Shown in pieces: positions 46,019 to 57,108 of a DNA stretch of 64,000 bases. A model generated the notes under the pieces. The model was not told the origin of the DNA. It searched no databases and saw only the letters and a list, made by a program, of their open reading frames with translations. The stretch is from Pannonibacter phragmitetus_B (GTDB lineage Bacteria > Pseudomonadota > Alphaproteobacteria > Rhizobiales > Stappiaceae). The stretch's first letter is position 1. Every line of letters begins with the position of its first letter. The translations under genes and the position numbers were made by a program. The stretch lies in assembly GCF_050510895.1 (NCBI RefSeq), contig NZ_JBNINT010000001.1, positions 682,001 through 746,000 of the forward strand, read 5' to 3'.

Positions 46019-47751
46019 TCAGAATCTAGTCATGACACGCAGGTTGAAGCGGTTGGCATCCTTTATGCCAGTTGCTGACCCATGGGCATATTCAAGCGAG
46101 ACGGTCGCCGAACGGGGGCTTGCGGCCTCCGAAAGGCCAGCGCGAATGCCGACGCCGAAGGCGTGGGCGCGGGTGAGTTTTGTTTCCAGTGCTGTGGCAG
46201 CTTCGAGCTTTGAAATACCGGCCGCACCGAAGACGTATGGCGCGGCAGCTGCATCGAAGCCGCCGGGCAGGGGAAGGGCGACAGGCACCGAGAGTTCTGC
46301 ACGGATCGCCGCACCTGAATCGCCTTCAAGCTTGCCCGACCCGAAGGCAGAAACCCATTCGCTGCCGCCAAGACCCGTCTGCTCGGAAGCTACCAGAGCA
46401 TCGCCGAAGGAAGTCTGAGCCTTGCCGCTCGCCTGAAAATTCAGGCGCTGCGCAAAAAGGACTGGTTGTACCGGGCCGACATGTCGAGCTTGCTGAAGTC
46501 CGGCTTTGCGCCGGAACGGGTGAGCGGGAGGCTCGTCGTACCAGAACGCGCACCCAGGGCATCCAGACCGAAGGAGGCGGTCATGTCTCCCGAAATCACC
46601 GCGCCCCACGGGGCATAGAAATCAGCCGACTGGTTGAAGCGCAGCACCCTTGTCTGATCTTGCGCCCAGTCGAAACGGGATGTCCCAATGTTGAGCTTCT
46701 GCTTTTCGGCAGCCAGATCCAGGCTGATCTGGCTGCTGGTGTTGAATGTCCGGCTGCGCACCCACTTGTAGCCCAGGCGGACAGATCCGCGCTGATAATG
46801 ATCCATCAGGGTGAAGCCTGTCTGGCTGAGCGGGTGGGTGCGGCTGTCGACGCCTTCCAGACCAAGCCAGAGGCCATTGGTGCCAAGCGGCATGGAAACA
46901 CCGCCGGCGATCTGCCGGTTGCGCGGATCACTGCTGAAGAAGCCGCCGTCAAGGCCGGGATAGCCAGCCAGCCGCAGATAGAAGACTTCACCCATCCCCA
47001 GAAGGCTGTTGAGATCAACGCCTGCGCTGACCGAGTAGCGCCCGAGGTTGCGGTCGAGGCTGTTGTCCATGGAGAGTGTGGCCGCGACCGGATCATGCCG
47101 GCCATCCACCACGATCACCGTCGCGCCAGTCTTGCTGCCTGCCTGAAGGGCGGATCTGAGCAGCAGGCCGGCCGTGTCGCCCGCCAGCAGCAGCCGCCGC
47201 TCCAGTTCTTGAAGCGTCACATTCTTGCGGCCTGTGAGAGGCGCCAGCGTGCGCTGGACAATGCTCTGGACCCGCGAAGGCAGGGCAGAGACATCAATGG
47301 CCTCCACATAGCCCTCGGTGACGGTCAAGCGCAGCGGCTTACCATCGAGAATGGTTTGCGGCGGCAGGCTCACGCGGACCAGGACATATCCCGCCCGCAC
47401 ATAGGCGGCCTCCAGATCACGGGCCGCAGAAAAGAGATCTGCCGCCGTAACCCGCCGGTTCTTGAGCTTTCCTTCGATACTGGCCGTCTCGGACGAAAGT
47501 TCTGCAAGCCCGCCTTCGACGATGAGGCCGGCTGGAGTGACCTCCAGCTTCTCTGCACCTGCCGGTGCATCAAGTCCGGTTGTGGCCGGAATCGTAAGCC
47601 CCTGGCGTACTGGTGAAATGGTCGCAGGCGCATAGTCGGGGCGCACCAGCTGGCTCGCCGTTTGAGCCTGCGCGCACAGCGGCAGCAGACTGACAGCTGC
47701 CAGCAGGCCAAGACGCCGGGGATTGAGGAAGGTCGTCATGCCATATGCCAT
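46019..47751 (-). CDS. TpsB outer membrane transporter (FhaC/ShlB/HMW1B type), one frameshift
   Basis: This is an about 577-residue two-partner secretion transporter with a signal peptide (cleavage near LCAQAQ), POTRA domains over residues ~60-210 and a 16-strand barrel ending LRVMTRF with the C-terminal phenylalanine needed for barrel assembly. The frame is lost at 46454-46458 (A5 on the plus strand, expected A6), the only break clearly in an A/T run. The usual VRGY/F motif of loop L6 appears as VSAF within SEWVSAFGSG. It exports the TpsA protein encoded directly upstream, with a one-base stop/start overlap. Confidence 0.85.
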
Positions 47752-50700
47752 CAGTTTGCACCACCCGCGCAGCCAGAAGTACCTTCACCTGCAGCTGCAC
47801 AGTTGATGCCTGAAAGCCAGATGTCCCGCAATATCAACTGACTATCCTGATCACTTTGGCCGTCCTGTGTGCTGTTTTCGCCAGTTGTGCCAACAGTTAC
47901 CAGCCGCCAGACTGGCTTGGACATGCTGGGAGCCTGAATTTCACCTCCCCGCCAGGTGACAAGGTTGATGCTCTGCCGCGAGGGCAGGCTGGTATCGGAC
48001 CCAGCCGGTACGGGACCGGGCGTCATGCCGGGATTGATTGTCAGCGTGCCATCGCGGAACTGCAGTGTGTAGTTCGTTGCGGTCAGTCCCGATACTGCAA
48101 TGACATACGTGCCTGCCTGGACTGCGCCGATGGCAGACCCGCCATAGCTCAGGCTGCCACTGAGCGCGGAGGCTGTCTCACCATTGACGAAGCCCGAGAA
48201 TGTGACGCCAGCGCCACCGGCATAGGCGGATCCATTTGCCGTCATCACATCGTCCTTTGCGGTCACGATCAGGTTCGCTCTGTTCACGCTGAGAGTGCCT
48301 GCGTCGAAAGTGATGTCATAGTTGCTCGAGCTCAGGCCCGAGACGCCGATGCCATAGGTTCCGGCATTGACTGCGCCGATTGCGGTGCCGCTGTAGGCGA
48401 GCGTGCCGGTGAGGACTGCCGCCGTTTCGCCATTGACGAAGCCTGCGTAGCTGGCGCCGTTGCCGCCGCTATAGGCAAGGCCGTCGTAGGTCTTGCTGTC
48501 ATTGGCAGCCGTCACGGTCAGGGCAGCCTTGTTGATGGTGAGGTTCCCGGAGACGAAGGTAATATCATAGCCAAGCTGGCTAGAATGGAGGCCGGAAAGC
48601 TTCAGGCTGCTGCCACTATATGCGCCAGCATTTGCGCTGTTGGCCGTGTAGGCCGCTGTTCCGGACACAAGCGACGTGTTGTAACCCGGCGTTCCGAAAA
48701 CCAGGGTGCCGGTGCTGCCGCTCGAGGCCGAACCGTCATAGGTCTTGCTGCCGCTGCCGCCGGTCACCGTCAGGCCGGTCATAAAGCTGCGCAGCAGCGG
48801 GCCTGTGAAGCCGTCGTAGATACGCCAGACGGAGGAGGTGCCGCCTTCGTCATCGATGCTCCAGCCCGCTCCCGTGAAGGTGGACAGGCTGTTCAGCTGT
48901 GCGGTGGTCAGGCCCGTAACATCTGATGACCCGCCTGCACCCACGCCAATGTTCTGGCCGGTGCGCTGTGTATCAAAGAAAGAAGCGTTGATGATCAGGT
49001 CGCTGCCACGCGCGCCAACCAGCCCGCCGTTGCTACCTGTGCCGGTTACCACACCGGTGGCATAGCTGTTGGTGATCGTGCTGTCGCTGCCATAACCCAC
49101 CAGGCCACCGGCCCTGTTGTGGGCGGTCACGGAGCCGGTGGCGTAGGTGTTGGTTAGCGAGCCGCCCGACATCCGGCCAACGAGGCCGCCTGCGCCATCA
49201 ACGCTGGCCGTCACGCTTCCAGTTGAAAAGACGTTGGAGATGGCACCGCTTGATACCGAACCCGCGATACCGCCGGCGTTGCGCCCGGCCGAAACGGTTC
49301 CGGCGGCATAATAGGAAGCACTGAGACTTCCCCGGCCATCTGGCCTGTCAGCCCGCCCGCCATTTCATTTGCCGTCACGTTTGCCGTGGCAAAGGAGCCG
49401 GTGATCGTTCCCGCGTTGTATCCTGCGAGTCCGCCTGCGGCCGTGTTGGTGGCAGTGACCGTTCCGGAGACACTGACGTTCGAGATCGTACCGAAATTCT
49501 GGCCAGCAATGCCGCCGACGTAATCGGTGCCCGAGATGCTGGCATTGGCTATCGTCAGATTAGAGACACCGCCGGCAGCGCCAATGTAACCGAATAGGCC
49601 TGCGTCGGCGCCGGAACTGTCGATTGTGAACCCGGAAATCGTGTGTCCTTGTCCGTCGAACGAGCCGGCGAAGCTGTTGGTCTGCGTTCCGATGGAGAGG
49701 AAGCCTGCGCCTGAGTTCCAGAGGGACGTGCCACTGGCGTCGAGATCTGTTGTCAGGACAAAATCAAGGGACCGGAGGCTGGTGGATGCCATGCCCTGCA
49801 AGCCGTAGATATCCGCGATCTGATACGGAGTTCCGGACGAGCCATTGCCACCCGTGGCACGCAGGAAGGTGCTGCCGTTTGCCATCCGGAAATTCGTCGC
49901 CGAGAATCCGGGCAGAGAAGCTGCAACCTGGATCCATGAACCAGCCTGCAGGTCAAAAGTGCCCAGGCTGATGGCACCGGATGCGGTCATCGCGCCGCCC
50001 GAGTTCAGCACAAGCGATCCATTTGTGCCGCCGTCAGAAATGCCCGCAAGCGATATGTTCCCGCTTGCATTCAACGTCAGGGTATGAGCAGCGGACGACC
50101 AGGACAGATTGTCCAAAATGGTCATATTTCCGCCTGCGCTCAGGCTTCTGTCGCCGTTGATCGTAAAGGCGCCGCCGCTGTTCAGGGACAGAATGCCGTC
50201 GGCCGTCAGGTTGGCGTCGAGGGCGTAGGAGGCGGCGCTTGCGTTCAGATAAACGCCGCTTCCAGACGTTGTCAGTGGCGTCAGGGTCACGTTCGACAGG
50301 CGGGACAACTCCGTGTCCGTGTAGCTGCCACGTGTGCTTGCGAGTTTCAGCTGGGTTGCCAGCAGGCCTGTCTCGTTGGTGATCAGGTGGATAGCGTTGC
50401 CATACGTCGAGACATTTTGCACCCCGTTGGTGCCAATAGCGTCCGAGAAGGCTGCGTTGAGCGTGCTGTTCCCGGTCTCCACATAGGTGAGGACGCCAGC
50501 TGCGTTGAGCGCAGATGCATTTGCAAGGATGTAGTAGTAGCCATTGGCCCCGGTGACCGCACTGCCAATGCTGGCGCCGCCGGACACGGCGGTGATCAGG
50601 CTTCCGGCCAGGGCCGTGTGGCCTGCATCGCTGTAGGCGATGCCGGAAATGGCGATTGGCGTGGTGCTGTAGGCCCAGCTGAGATAGGGATAAAGGTTTG

Positions 50701-53700
50701 TGCCGGTGCCCCAGATGGAGGATGAGAAGCCAGTGGGCAGGCTGCCCTGAAGCTCGGCCGTGGTGCGGGCAGTAATGCCCCCAGAGCCACCAGAAATGCC
50801 GGTCGACTGTCCACTGGTCTGGGTGTTCCAGTAGGCGTTGGTGATTGCCGAGGCGCTGTTGTTGTTATAGCCGGCGAAGCCGCCAACCTGCGAGCTGCCA
50901 CTCACATAGCCTGTTGAATAAGCGTTTGTGATGATGCCGTTGTTGAAGTTGACCCCAACAAAGCCGCCGATGTTCGCCGCTGATCCCAGGCCGATCACAC
51001 GGCCGGTGGCGTAGGAATCCGTAATCGTACCCTCATTGTGGCCGACGAAGCCGCCGATGGGTCCAGAGCTGCCAGTGACGGTTCCTGTGGCATAAGACTG
51101 TGAAATTGTTCCGCCATTGCCGGAGTAGCCGTTGGCGCCAACAAGGCCGCCGATATAGCCGTTGCCCGCAGTATTCGTGCCGGTGACATTACCCGTGGCG
51201 TAGGACTGCGTGATAGTGCCGCCGCTGATGAGGTAACCGGCAAGGCCGCCGACTTGATATCCAGCGCCAGTTACATTACCGCTCGCGGACGAACTGCTTA
51301 CCGCGCCGCCATCGATCGTGCCAATCAGTCCGCCCGAATTGACCTCACCAGAGCTTTCACCGCTCACGCTTGTGCTGGCACTTGCTGACGTGACCGAGCC
51401 GCCATTCATGTAGCCGATGAGCGCACCCACGTTGCTGTTCGCCGTAATGCTGCCGCCGGACAGAGTGACGTTGCTGATGGTGGCTCCATTCGTGTAGCCA
51501 AACAGGCCAACATAGTTCAGGCCGGCGCGGTTGATTACCAGGCCGGAAATCGTATGGCCGTTGCCATTGAAACTGCCGGTAAAGGCCGAGCTGTTCGAGC
51601 CTACGGGCTTGAAGCCGGACGAACCCCAGATGCCGCCAGAGAGCAGGGCACTGGCCATGCTGATATTTGCACCAAGGCTGTAGCTGGCGGAAAGATCCAG
51701 CGCCATAAGCTGCAGCGCAGCAGGTGTGGTGATGACGCTGGAATACTCGTTGCGCAGCATCGGGCGGGTGTCGCCGTCGAACATCACCCAGTCGTTGGTT
51801 AAGTCAAAGCCGCTGTAGGTGGATTGTGTGAAGGCATTCGCGGTGCTGATGCCTGTGCCGCCTGCGCTGTTGGCTTGCCCTGTCGTGCCGGTGTCCCAGT
51901 AGCCATTCGTGACGGTTATTGCTGTCGCATCTACGCTGCCGATCAAGCCACCAGCATTCGTGCCACCTGTCACCAGTCCACTGGCATAGACATTGACTAG
52001 AGTGCTGCCCTGAACCGTCGTTCCCAGCAGTCCACCTATCCCGCTGCCAGTACCAGTGACAGAACCTGTAGCATAAGAGTTTGTGATCGTGGCCGCACGG
52101 TTTCGTCCGACCAGACCGCCAACTTCGCCCGCTCCCGAGACGGTGACATGAGAGGAGGAGAGACTGATCGTCCCCTGGTCGCTCCAGCCAACAAGTCCGC
52201 CAACCAGGCTGTCCTGTCCGGTGACGCTGCCTGTCGCATGAACATTTAACAGCGTTCCGCTTGAAAGCCGGGCGGCGGCACTGCCTACAGTGCCGTTGCC
52301 GATGATCGATACATTGGACAGGGTCAGGTCACGGATGGTGCCGGACGTGAGGCCGAACAAGCCTAGTACCGACTCGCTGGGCCTGTTGATCATGAGGCTG
52401 TCAATAAAATGCCCGAGGCCCGTGAATGTGCCGCTGAAGCCAGCGATTGCGGCAAAGCCTGCGCCGCTGTTCCAGCTTGCGGTGGAGCTTGCGTCCAGGT
52501 CCGTGGCAAGTGCGTAGTTGCTAGAGCCGCTGACATTTTGAAGGTCTGTCATATTGCGGATCAGCGTGTAATTCTCACCGCCAATGGTGAGAGTGGACGA
52601 TGCTCCGGGCAGGGATATGCGGGCGCCATTGACAAGGGTGTAACCGGCCCCGTGCGCAAGGGACAGTTGCGCATTTGCGCCGGTCAGCGTGATATCTTTA
52701 GACAAAACCAGTTGAGTGGCTGCCGTCAGGTTCAGATCTGCACTGGTGCCGCTGCTGGAAAGCGCGCCATTGACTGTAAGACTGCCCGATGTCGTCGTGA
52801 GCGACATTGAAGTGCCGAAAGTCACCGGTCCTGTCACCGTCAGGGCACGGTTGCTGGCCACGGCAAATGACCCGTCAGCGAAAGATGTGCCAAGAACTGC
52901 AATCGAGTTGCCGGCATTCGTCAGACTGACTGATCCGCCGTTTGAGGCCGTCGCCCTCAGCGTGTTGGCGGTAACCGCGGTGCCGCCTGCCTGATTGATC
53001 CCGCCTGAACCGGCGATCAGCGAGAGTCCGCCATTGCTGCCGGATGATGTGATGTCGGCATTGATGAAGATGCCGCCGGTCGTCGCATCGGCATTCAGCG
53101 TGAGTGTTGTGTTCGAAGACCAGGAAACGGCGCTCGAAACGGTGATGTTACCTGCTTCGGAGCCCGCGCCTGCGGTCAATATCGTTATGTTTGTCGACCC
53201 AAGATATGAGGCCAAGGTCGAATTGTTAATGTTTGCTCCAGAGCCGACGGGCGATATAGCCCACGGATTGCTGCCTACATTGACAGAGGCATTGTTGCTG
53301 GCTGCAGAGGAAATGGTCATATTGTAGGGATCGAGGAGCCACATGCCTGCAGCGCCACTTTCCGAAGCCGTTGAAACGCCGAAATTGCCGCCAAACAGGA
53401 GATTGTGACCAGATGTTTCGATCAGGCCACCTGTAGCGGTTCCAGCTGCCCTCGCGCTGATCGCTCCTGCAAAGATCGTGGTGTCATCAGACCAGAGCAC
53501 AACCTTGCCGCCAGCTCCTGCCGTGCCATCTGCCTGGATAACCGCACCTTCTGCCAGATAGGTGCGCGTGGCGTTGGCAACTGTTTCAGACACGAAGTTG
53601 TTGGCAGCCGTCTTGCCACCCTGATAATCGCCACCCAAAAGCACCGTGCCGCCGGTTGCGCCGCTGGCGTTAATCAGGGAGCCGCTTTCGGCCCACACGA

Positions 53701-54829
53701 GCTGGCCGGTGACGATGACGGTGCCGCCCGTGCCGCTGGCGGAGGTCGCATCTACCGTTGTGCCCGTTCCGATCAACGCAGTGCCGCCGTCATCGCCCGT
53801 CGCTGCTGTAACCTTGACCGAGCCCCCGCCGGTGGTGCCGGAGGCGTTGACCTTGGCTCCTTTCAGCGAAACGTTCTTGCCGGAGACAGCAACCTTGCCG
53901 CCCTTTCCAGACGCTGCGCTGACGTTGACTTTGCCCGAGACCTCGACGCTGCCGCCATCGCCGCCGCCGATGACGATGGCTCCGCTCTTGCCGGAAACCG
54001 TGCGGGCCTCGGCGACGCCTGACATGTTGACTGCCTTGCGGGCAGCTTCGCGGGCGGTTGCCGCCTTCATGACAACTGTGCCGCCGTCAGCGGAGAGCGT
54101 GCCGCCGTTCTCGATCAGCGCGCCATCACCTTCCTGATCTTCCTCAGTCGGCAGGGACACCTGCATGAAGCCGTCGCCCGACAGGTCCAGCGTTACCCGC
54201 TCGCCTGAACCGAGGCCAATCCTGCCCATAGGCGCTGCAATCAATCCGTCATTGCGCACAGTGCCACCCAGAAGGGCAGCATAGCCCCCTCTGCCAATGG
54301 TGATGACACCTTCATTCGATACGGACTTTGAGGCGCCATCGCCCGCAAAGTTCAGGCTGCCTTTCAGAAAGTCTTCGTTGGTAATGTCCAGCGTCGAGGC
54401 GATAAAGCCGCCGCCAATGTTGACAGTGCCAGTCGGCGTGATGGCGATACCGTTCGGATTGACGAGCACCACCTGCCCATTGCCGGTAACCGCGCCGGCG
54501 ATTGTGGAAGGCGTTGCACCAGTGACGCGATTGAGAATCGCTGACGAGGCGCCAGGCTGAACGAAATTCACGGTGTTGCCAGCGCCAATAGAGAACGCAT
54601 TCCAGTTAACGATGGACCGGTCGGAGCCTTGAGTCACGGTCATGACGTTTCCGGAAACGCCGACAGAGACATCCCCGGCCTGAATATTTGCTCCGGTTGG
54701 AAGCTCTCCTGCCAAGGATATGTGCGGCAAAAAGAGTGCCGTTGAAGTCATAAGTGTAATGGCAATGCGGCCGATGGACGAATTTTTGCGAAATGAGGTC
54801 TCTGTTTGATGCGTGTATGGAGACTTCAT
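47751..54829 (-). CDS. TpsA exoprotein: filamentous haemagglutinin-type adhesin with GLUG and MBG repeats, one frameshift
   Basis: This is an about 2,360-residue secreted protein. The signal region (1-41) is followed by a TPS domain (~45-300) with NPNGIAITPTG. A beta-helix follows, then three modules, each a conserved LATDLDAS-type start, an FNGNGHTISGL-like motif and several GLUG motifs (GGLVG...ITNSYATGSVTG). Three MBG-like repeats (SKTYDG, YDITF, AGTY) precede a tail with a Cys-x9-Cys pair 6 and 16 residues from the end. I see no other cysteine in the passenger. The frame is lost at 49330-49333 (CCCC, expected CCCCC). GAGGAAAAG precedes the ATG at 54829. The tail resembles the HMW1 anchor, suggesting cell-surface retention; there is no toxin-like C-terminus. 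Confidence 0.88.
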
Positions 54830-55291
54830 TTGCTTTTCCTCTGTGTTATTTTTTGTTTATCTTGTTATGTTCGGGTGAAAAATTCTTGTTACTTCTATTA
54901 AATTATTATTATTTTGGATGTTCTGATCTCGGGTTTGGGTCCCAATGTGCAGGGCTACGAAGGTGCGATCTTTCTTGAGGGCGCAATACTATGCCGTCAG
55001 ATGTCTCGATCTAGTCTCATCCTCCCAAAAAGATCGCAGCTCATGCCAGGGACTTCTTACTCTGCGTGGGCAATCTTTCCTAGGGCTTATCCCAGAGTTT
55101 CTGGTGCAAAAATCTCCTTTGTTGAAATAGGTTGTATTGGTTTTCTGAATATCTCGCCACACGGCATATGCGGCAGGCATGATTGAGGAGTGCCTGAAAG
55201 CAGGGCTGGAATGCGCGCGGAGGGAGTTTGGGCGCCGTTACGACCGGACGGGCTGCAAAGGGCAATCGCTTCGGTGAGATGTGCCTTTTAC
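54830..55291. other. AT-rich intergenic region upstream of TpsA
   Basis: This 462-bp gap holds no convincing gene. About 100 bases next to the TpsA start are clearly AT-richer than the rest of the window, including an ATTATTATTATT-like tract, which may supply a promoter UP-type element for tpsA. A loose inverted pair (TGCGATCTTT at about 54965, AAAGATCGCA at about 55028) lies further out. A 32-codon frame at 55179-55277 has no recognisable similarity. Confidence 0.5.
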
Positions 55292-56002
55292 TCAGCGCGG
55301 TTTGCGTTCTGCCGGCTTCCGCTCCAGCCTTTCGTAGGCGCCCAGGATGAAGCGCTCCGCCTGTTGCAGATAGGCCTCCAGTTTCGCCGAGGCGCCAGCC
55401 GCATCACCGGATTTCAGAAGGTCGAGAATGATCTGGTTTTGATCCACATAAGGCCCATGCAGATACTCCGGATCATGCAGAAGCCCGAAGACGAGACGCA
55501 GCTCGGCTGAGACCTGCGCATAGAAAGCGGAAAGACGCGGGCTGTCTGCGAGTTCCACAATCGCGGAATGGAAGGCAATGTCGGCGCTGCCCACGCTGAG
55601 CCATTCCCCGGCTGCCCGATGGGCGCGGGCGGCGTCAATGGCAGCCTGCATCCTGGCGACTGCCGGATGGAGCGGGTGGGCATGAGCAAGGGCAGGGCAC
55701 TCGATCAGGCGGCGGATGCGGTAGATATCGACAATCGTGGACATGTCCGGCGTGACGACAAAAACGCCCCGGTTCGCCTCGTGCCGCAGCAGGCCTTCTT
55801 TGGTGAGCAGGCGGAACACTTCGCGCAGGGTGTTGCGTGAAACCTGCATGGCTTCGCAGAGCTGCACTTCCGACAGATGGCTGCCCGGTGTGAGAACGCC
55901 GTCGATGATCTTTTGCCGCATGCGTCCGGCAACTACGTCAGCCAGAGGTTGCGCCTGTTCGTCTGCCGGAGCCGCAAGGCCTGCCGGAGCGTTTTTCTTC
56001 AT
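55292..56002 (-). CDS. FCD-type GntR transcriptional regulator of the 5-oxoproline cluster
   Basis: This 236-residue protein has an N-terminal winged helix (PGSHLSEVQLCEAMQVSRNTLREVFRL; shorter motif LCEAMQVSRNTLRE) and a C-terminal helical FCD domain with histidines (ALAHAH, ADIAFHSAIV) that suit metal and ligand binding. Start 56002 has GGGAG ahead of it; the frame extends upstream but without conservation. It is divergent from pxpA, and two palindromes lie in the shared gap. A role as repressor of the pxp/ABC operon is inference. Confidence 0.88.
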   Translation of the reverse strand: MKKNAPAGLAAPADEQAQPLADVVAGRMRQKIIDGVLTPGSHLSEVQLCEAMQVSRNTLREVFRLLTKEGLLRHEANRGVFVVTPDMSTIVDIYRIRRLIECPALAHAHPLHPAVARMQAAIDAARAHRAAGEWLSVGSADIAFHSAIVELADSPRLSAFYAQVSAELRLVFGLLHDPEYLHGPYVDQNQIILDLLKSGDAAGASAKLEAYLQQAERFILGAYERLERKPAERKPR

Positions 56003-56209
56003 GTGTGCTCCCTGCGGAATGGCTGCCCCGCCATCCTCTCCCATCCGTTCGCCTGGTGCCCGCTCCGGGGGCAGGAGAATCGGATATTCGCGCAAATTAT
56101 GAGGCGCAGCCCACTGCTACAAGCAGCATGCGCGGGCCACTCTGTTATCCTGCCGCCTGTATGTGCAAACTTGCAGTATTTGCTAAATTTGTAGGCGTCA
56201 ACATGCCAC

Positions 56210-56243
56210 ATTGCAGTGCAATACAATAAAATTGTTCAACAAT
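56210..56243. promoter_or_regulatory. Two 13-bp palindromic operators upstream of pxpA
   Basis: ATTGCA-G-TGCAAT at 56210-56222 and ATTGTT-C-AACAAT at 56231-56243 are both perfect. Their centres are 21 bases apart, two helical turns, so dimers would sit on one DNA face. A TCAACA (56198-56203) and TACAAT (56222-56227) pair with 18-base spacing is a plausible promoter that they overlap. Such TTGT/ACAA-type sites are common for FCD GntR proteins. Confidence 0.72.
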
Positions 56244-56333
56244 ATAGACAAGCCTCTTCGCCTTTGCTACGCCTTGAAGCAAGGGGAGGGCCGTGCTGTC
56301 CTCCTGTCAGGGTTGCGTGGCAAGGCAGGGCAG

Positions 56334-57107
56334 ATGCGGGTGATCGACCTCAACAGCGATCTGGGCGAGAGCTTCGGTGCATGGACCATGGGCGATGACA
56401 GCGCCATGCTGGACATCGTCAGCAGTGCCAATGTGGCTTGCGGCTTTCATGCCGGTGATCCTGCCGGCATCCTGCGCACCTTGAAGGCAGCTGCCGCACG
56501 CGGTGTCACGGTTGGCGCCCATGTGGGCTACCGTGATCTTGCCGGTTTCGGCCGCCGCAATATGGACCCGTCCAGCGAAGAGCTGACCGGTGACGTGATC
56601 TACCAGATCGGCGCCCTCAAGGGGCTGGCGGCTGCGGCGGGTACGCAAGTCACCTATGTGAAGCCGCATGGGGCACTCTACAACACCATCGCCTTTGATG
56701 CCCGGCAGGCCGCTGATGTCATCCATGCCGTCAAGGCCGTCGATCCATCCCTTGTGCTCGTGGCCCTCGCAGGCTCGCCGCTGATCGCGCAGGCCCGCGC
56801 ATCTGGCCTTGAAGTCGTTGGTGAGGCTTTCGCTGACAGGGCCTACACGCCGGAAGGCAAGCTGGTGTCGCGCCGCGAGGCTGGGGCCGTGCTGCATGAT
56901 CCGGAACTGGTTGCCCGGCGGATGCTGCAATTCGTTACCGAAGGAACCGTGGACGCCATTGATGGCAGCCTCGCCCATATTGAGGCCGGGTCCATCTGTG
57001 TGCACGGGGATAGCCCGGATGCCGTTGCCATGGCCCGCCGGGTGCGCGAGGTACTGGAGGCAGCGGGCCACCGCATTGCCCCCTTTGCTGCGGCGGGCAA
57101 GGCCTGA
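56334..57107 (+). CDS. pxpA: 5-oxoprolinase subunit A (LamB/YcsF family)
   Basis: This 257-residue protein starts MRVIDLNSDLGESFGAW, the unmistakable N-terminus of PxpA, followed by SANVACGFHAGDP, GAHVGYRDLAGFGRR and VKPHGALYN. PxpA works with PxpB and PxpC in ATP-dependent opening of 5-oxoproline to glutamate. The start at 56334 is fixed by conservation; the in-frame extension to 56211 lies over the operators. Confidence 0.95.
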   Translation: MRVIDLNSDLGESFGAWTMGDDSAMLDIVSSANVACGFHAGDPAGILRTLKAAAARGVTVGAHVGYRDLAGFGRRNMDPSSEELTGDVIYQIGALKGLAAAAGTQVTYVKPHGALYNTIAFDARQAADVIHAVKAVDPSLVLVALAGSPLIAQARASGLEVVGEAFADRAYTPEGKLVSRREAGAVLHDPELVARRMLQFVTEGTVDAIDGSLAHIEAGSICVHGDSPDAVAMARRVREVLEAAGHRIAPFAAAGKA

Positions 57108-57108
57108 G

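Noticed and set aside
47751..54829. Contact-dependent inhibition (CdiA) toxin
   Set aside because: There is no VENN-like boundary, toxin domain or immunity gene. The protein ends in MBG repeats and a cysteine tail, and tpsB follows directly.
47751..54829. Repetitive DNA read as a CRISPR or tandem-repeat array
   Set aside because: The repeats are protein-level GLUG and MBG motifs with varied codons and spacing, not identical DNA units.
55179..55277. Small gene of 32 codons upstream of TpsA
   Set aside because: There is no recognisable similarity and only a weak ribosome site. It is not annotated.
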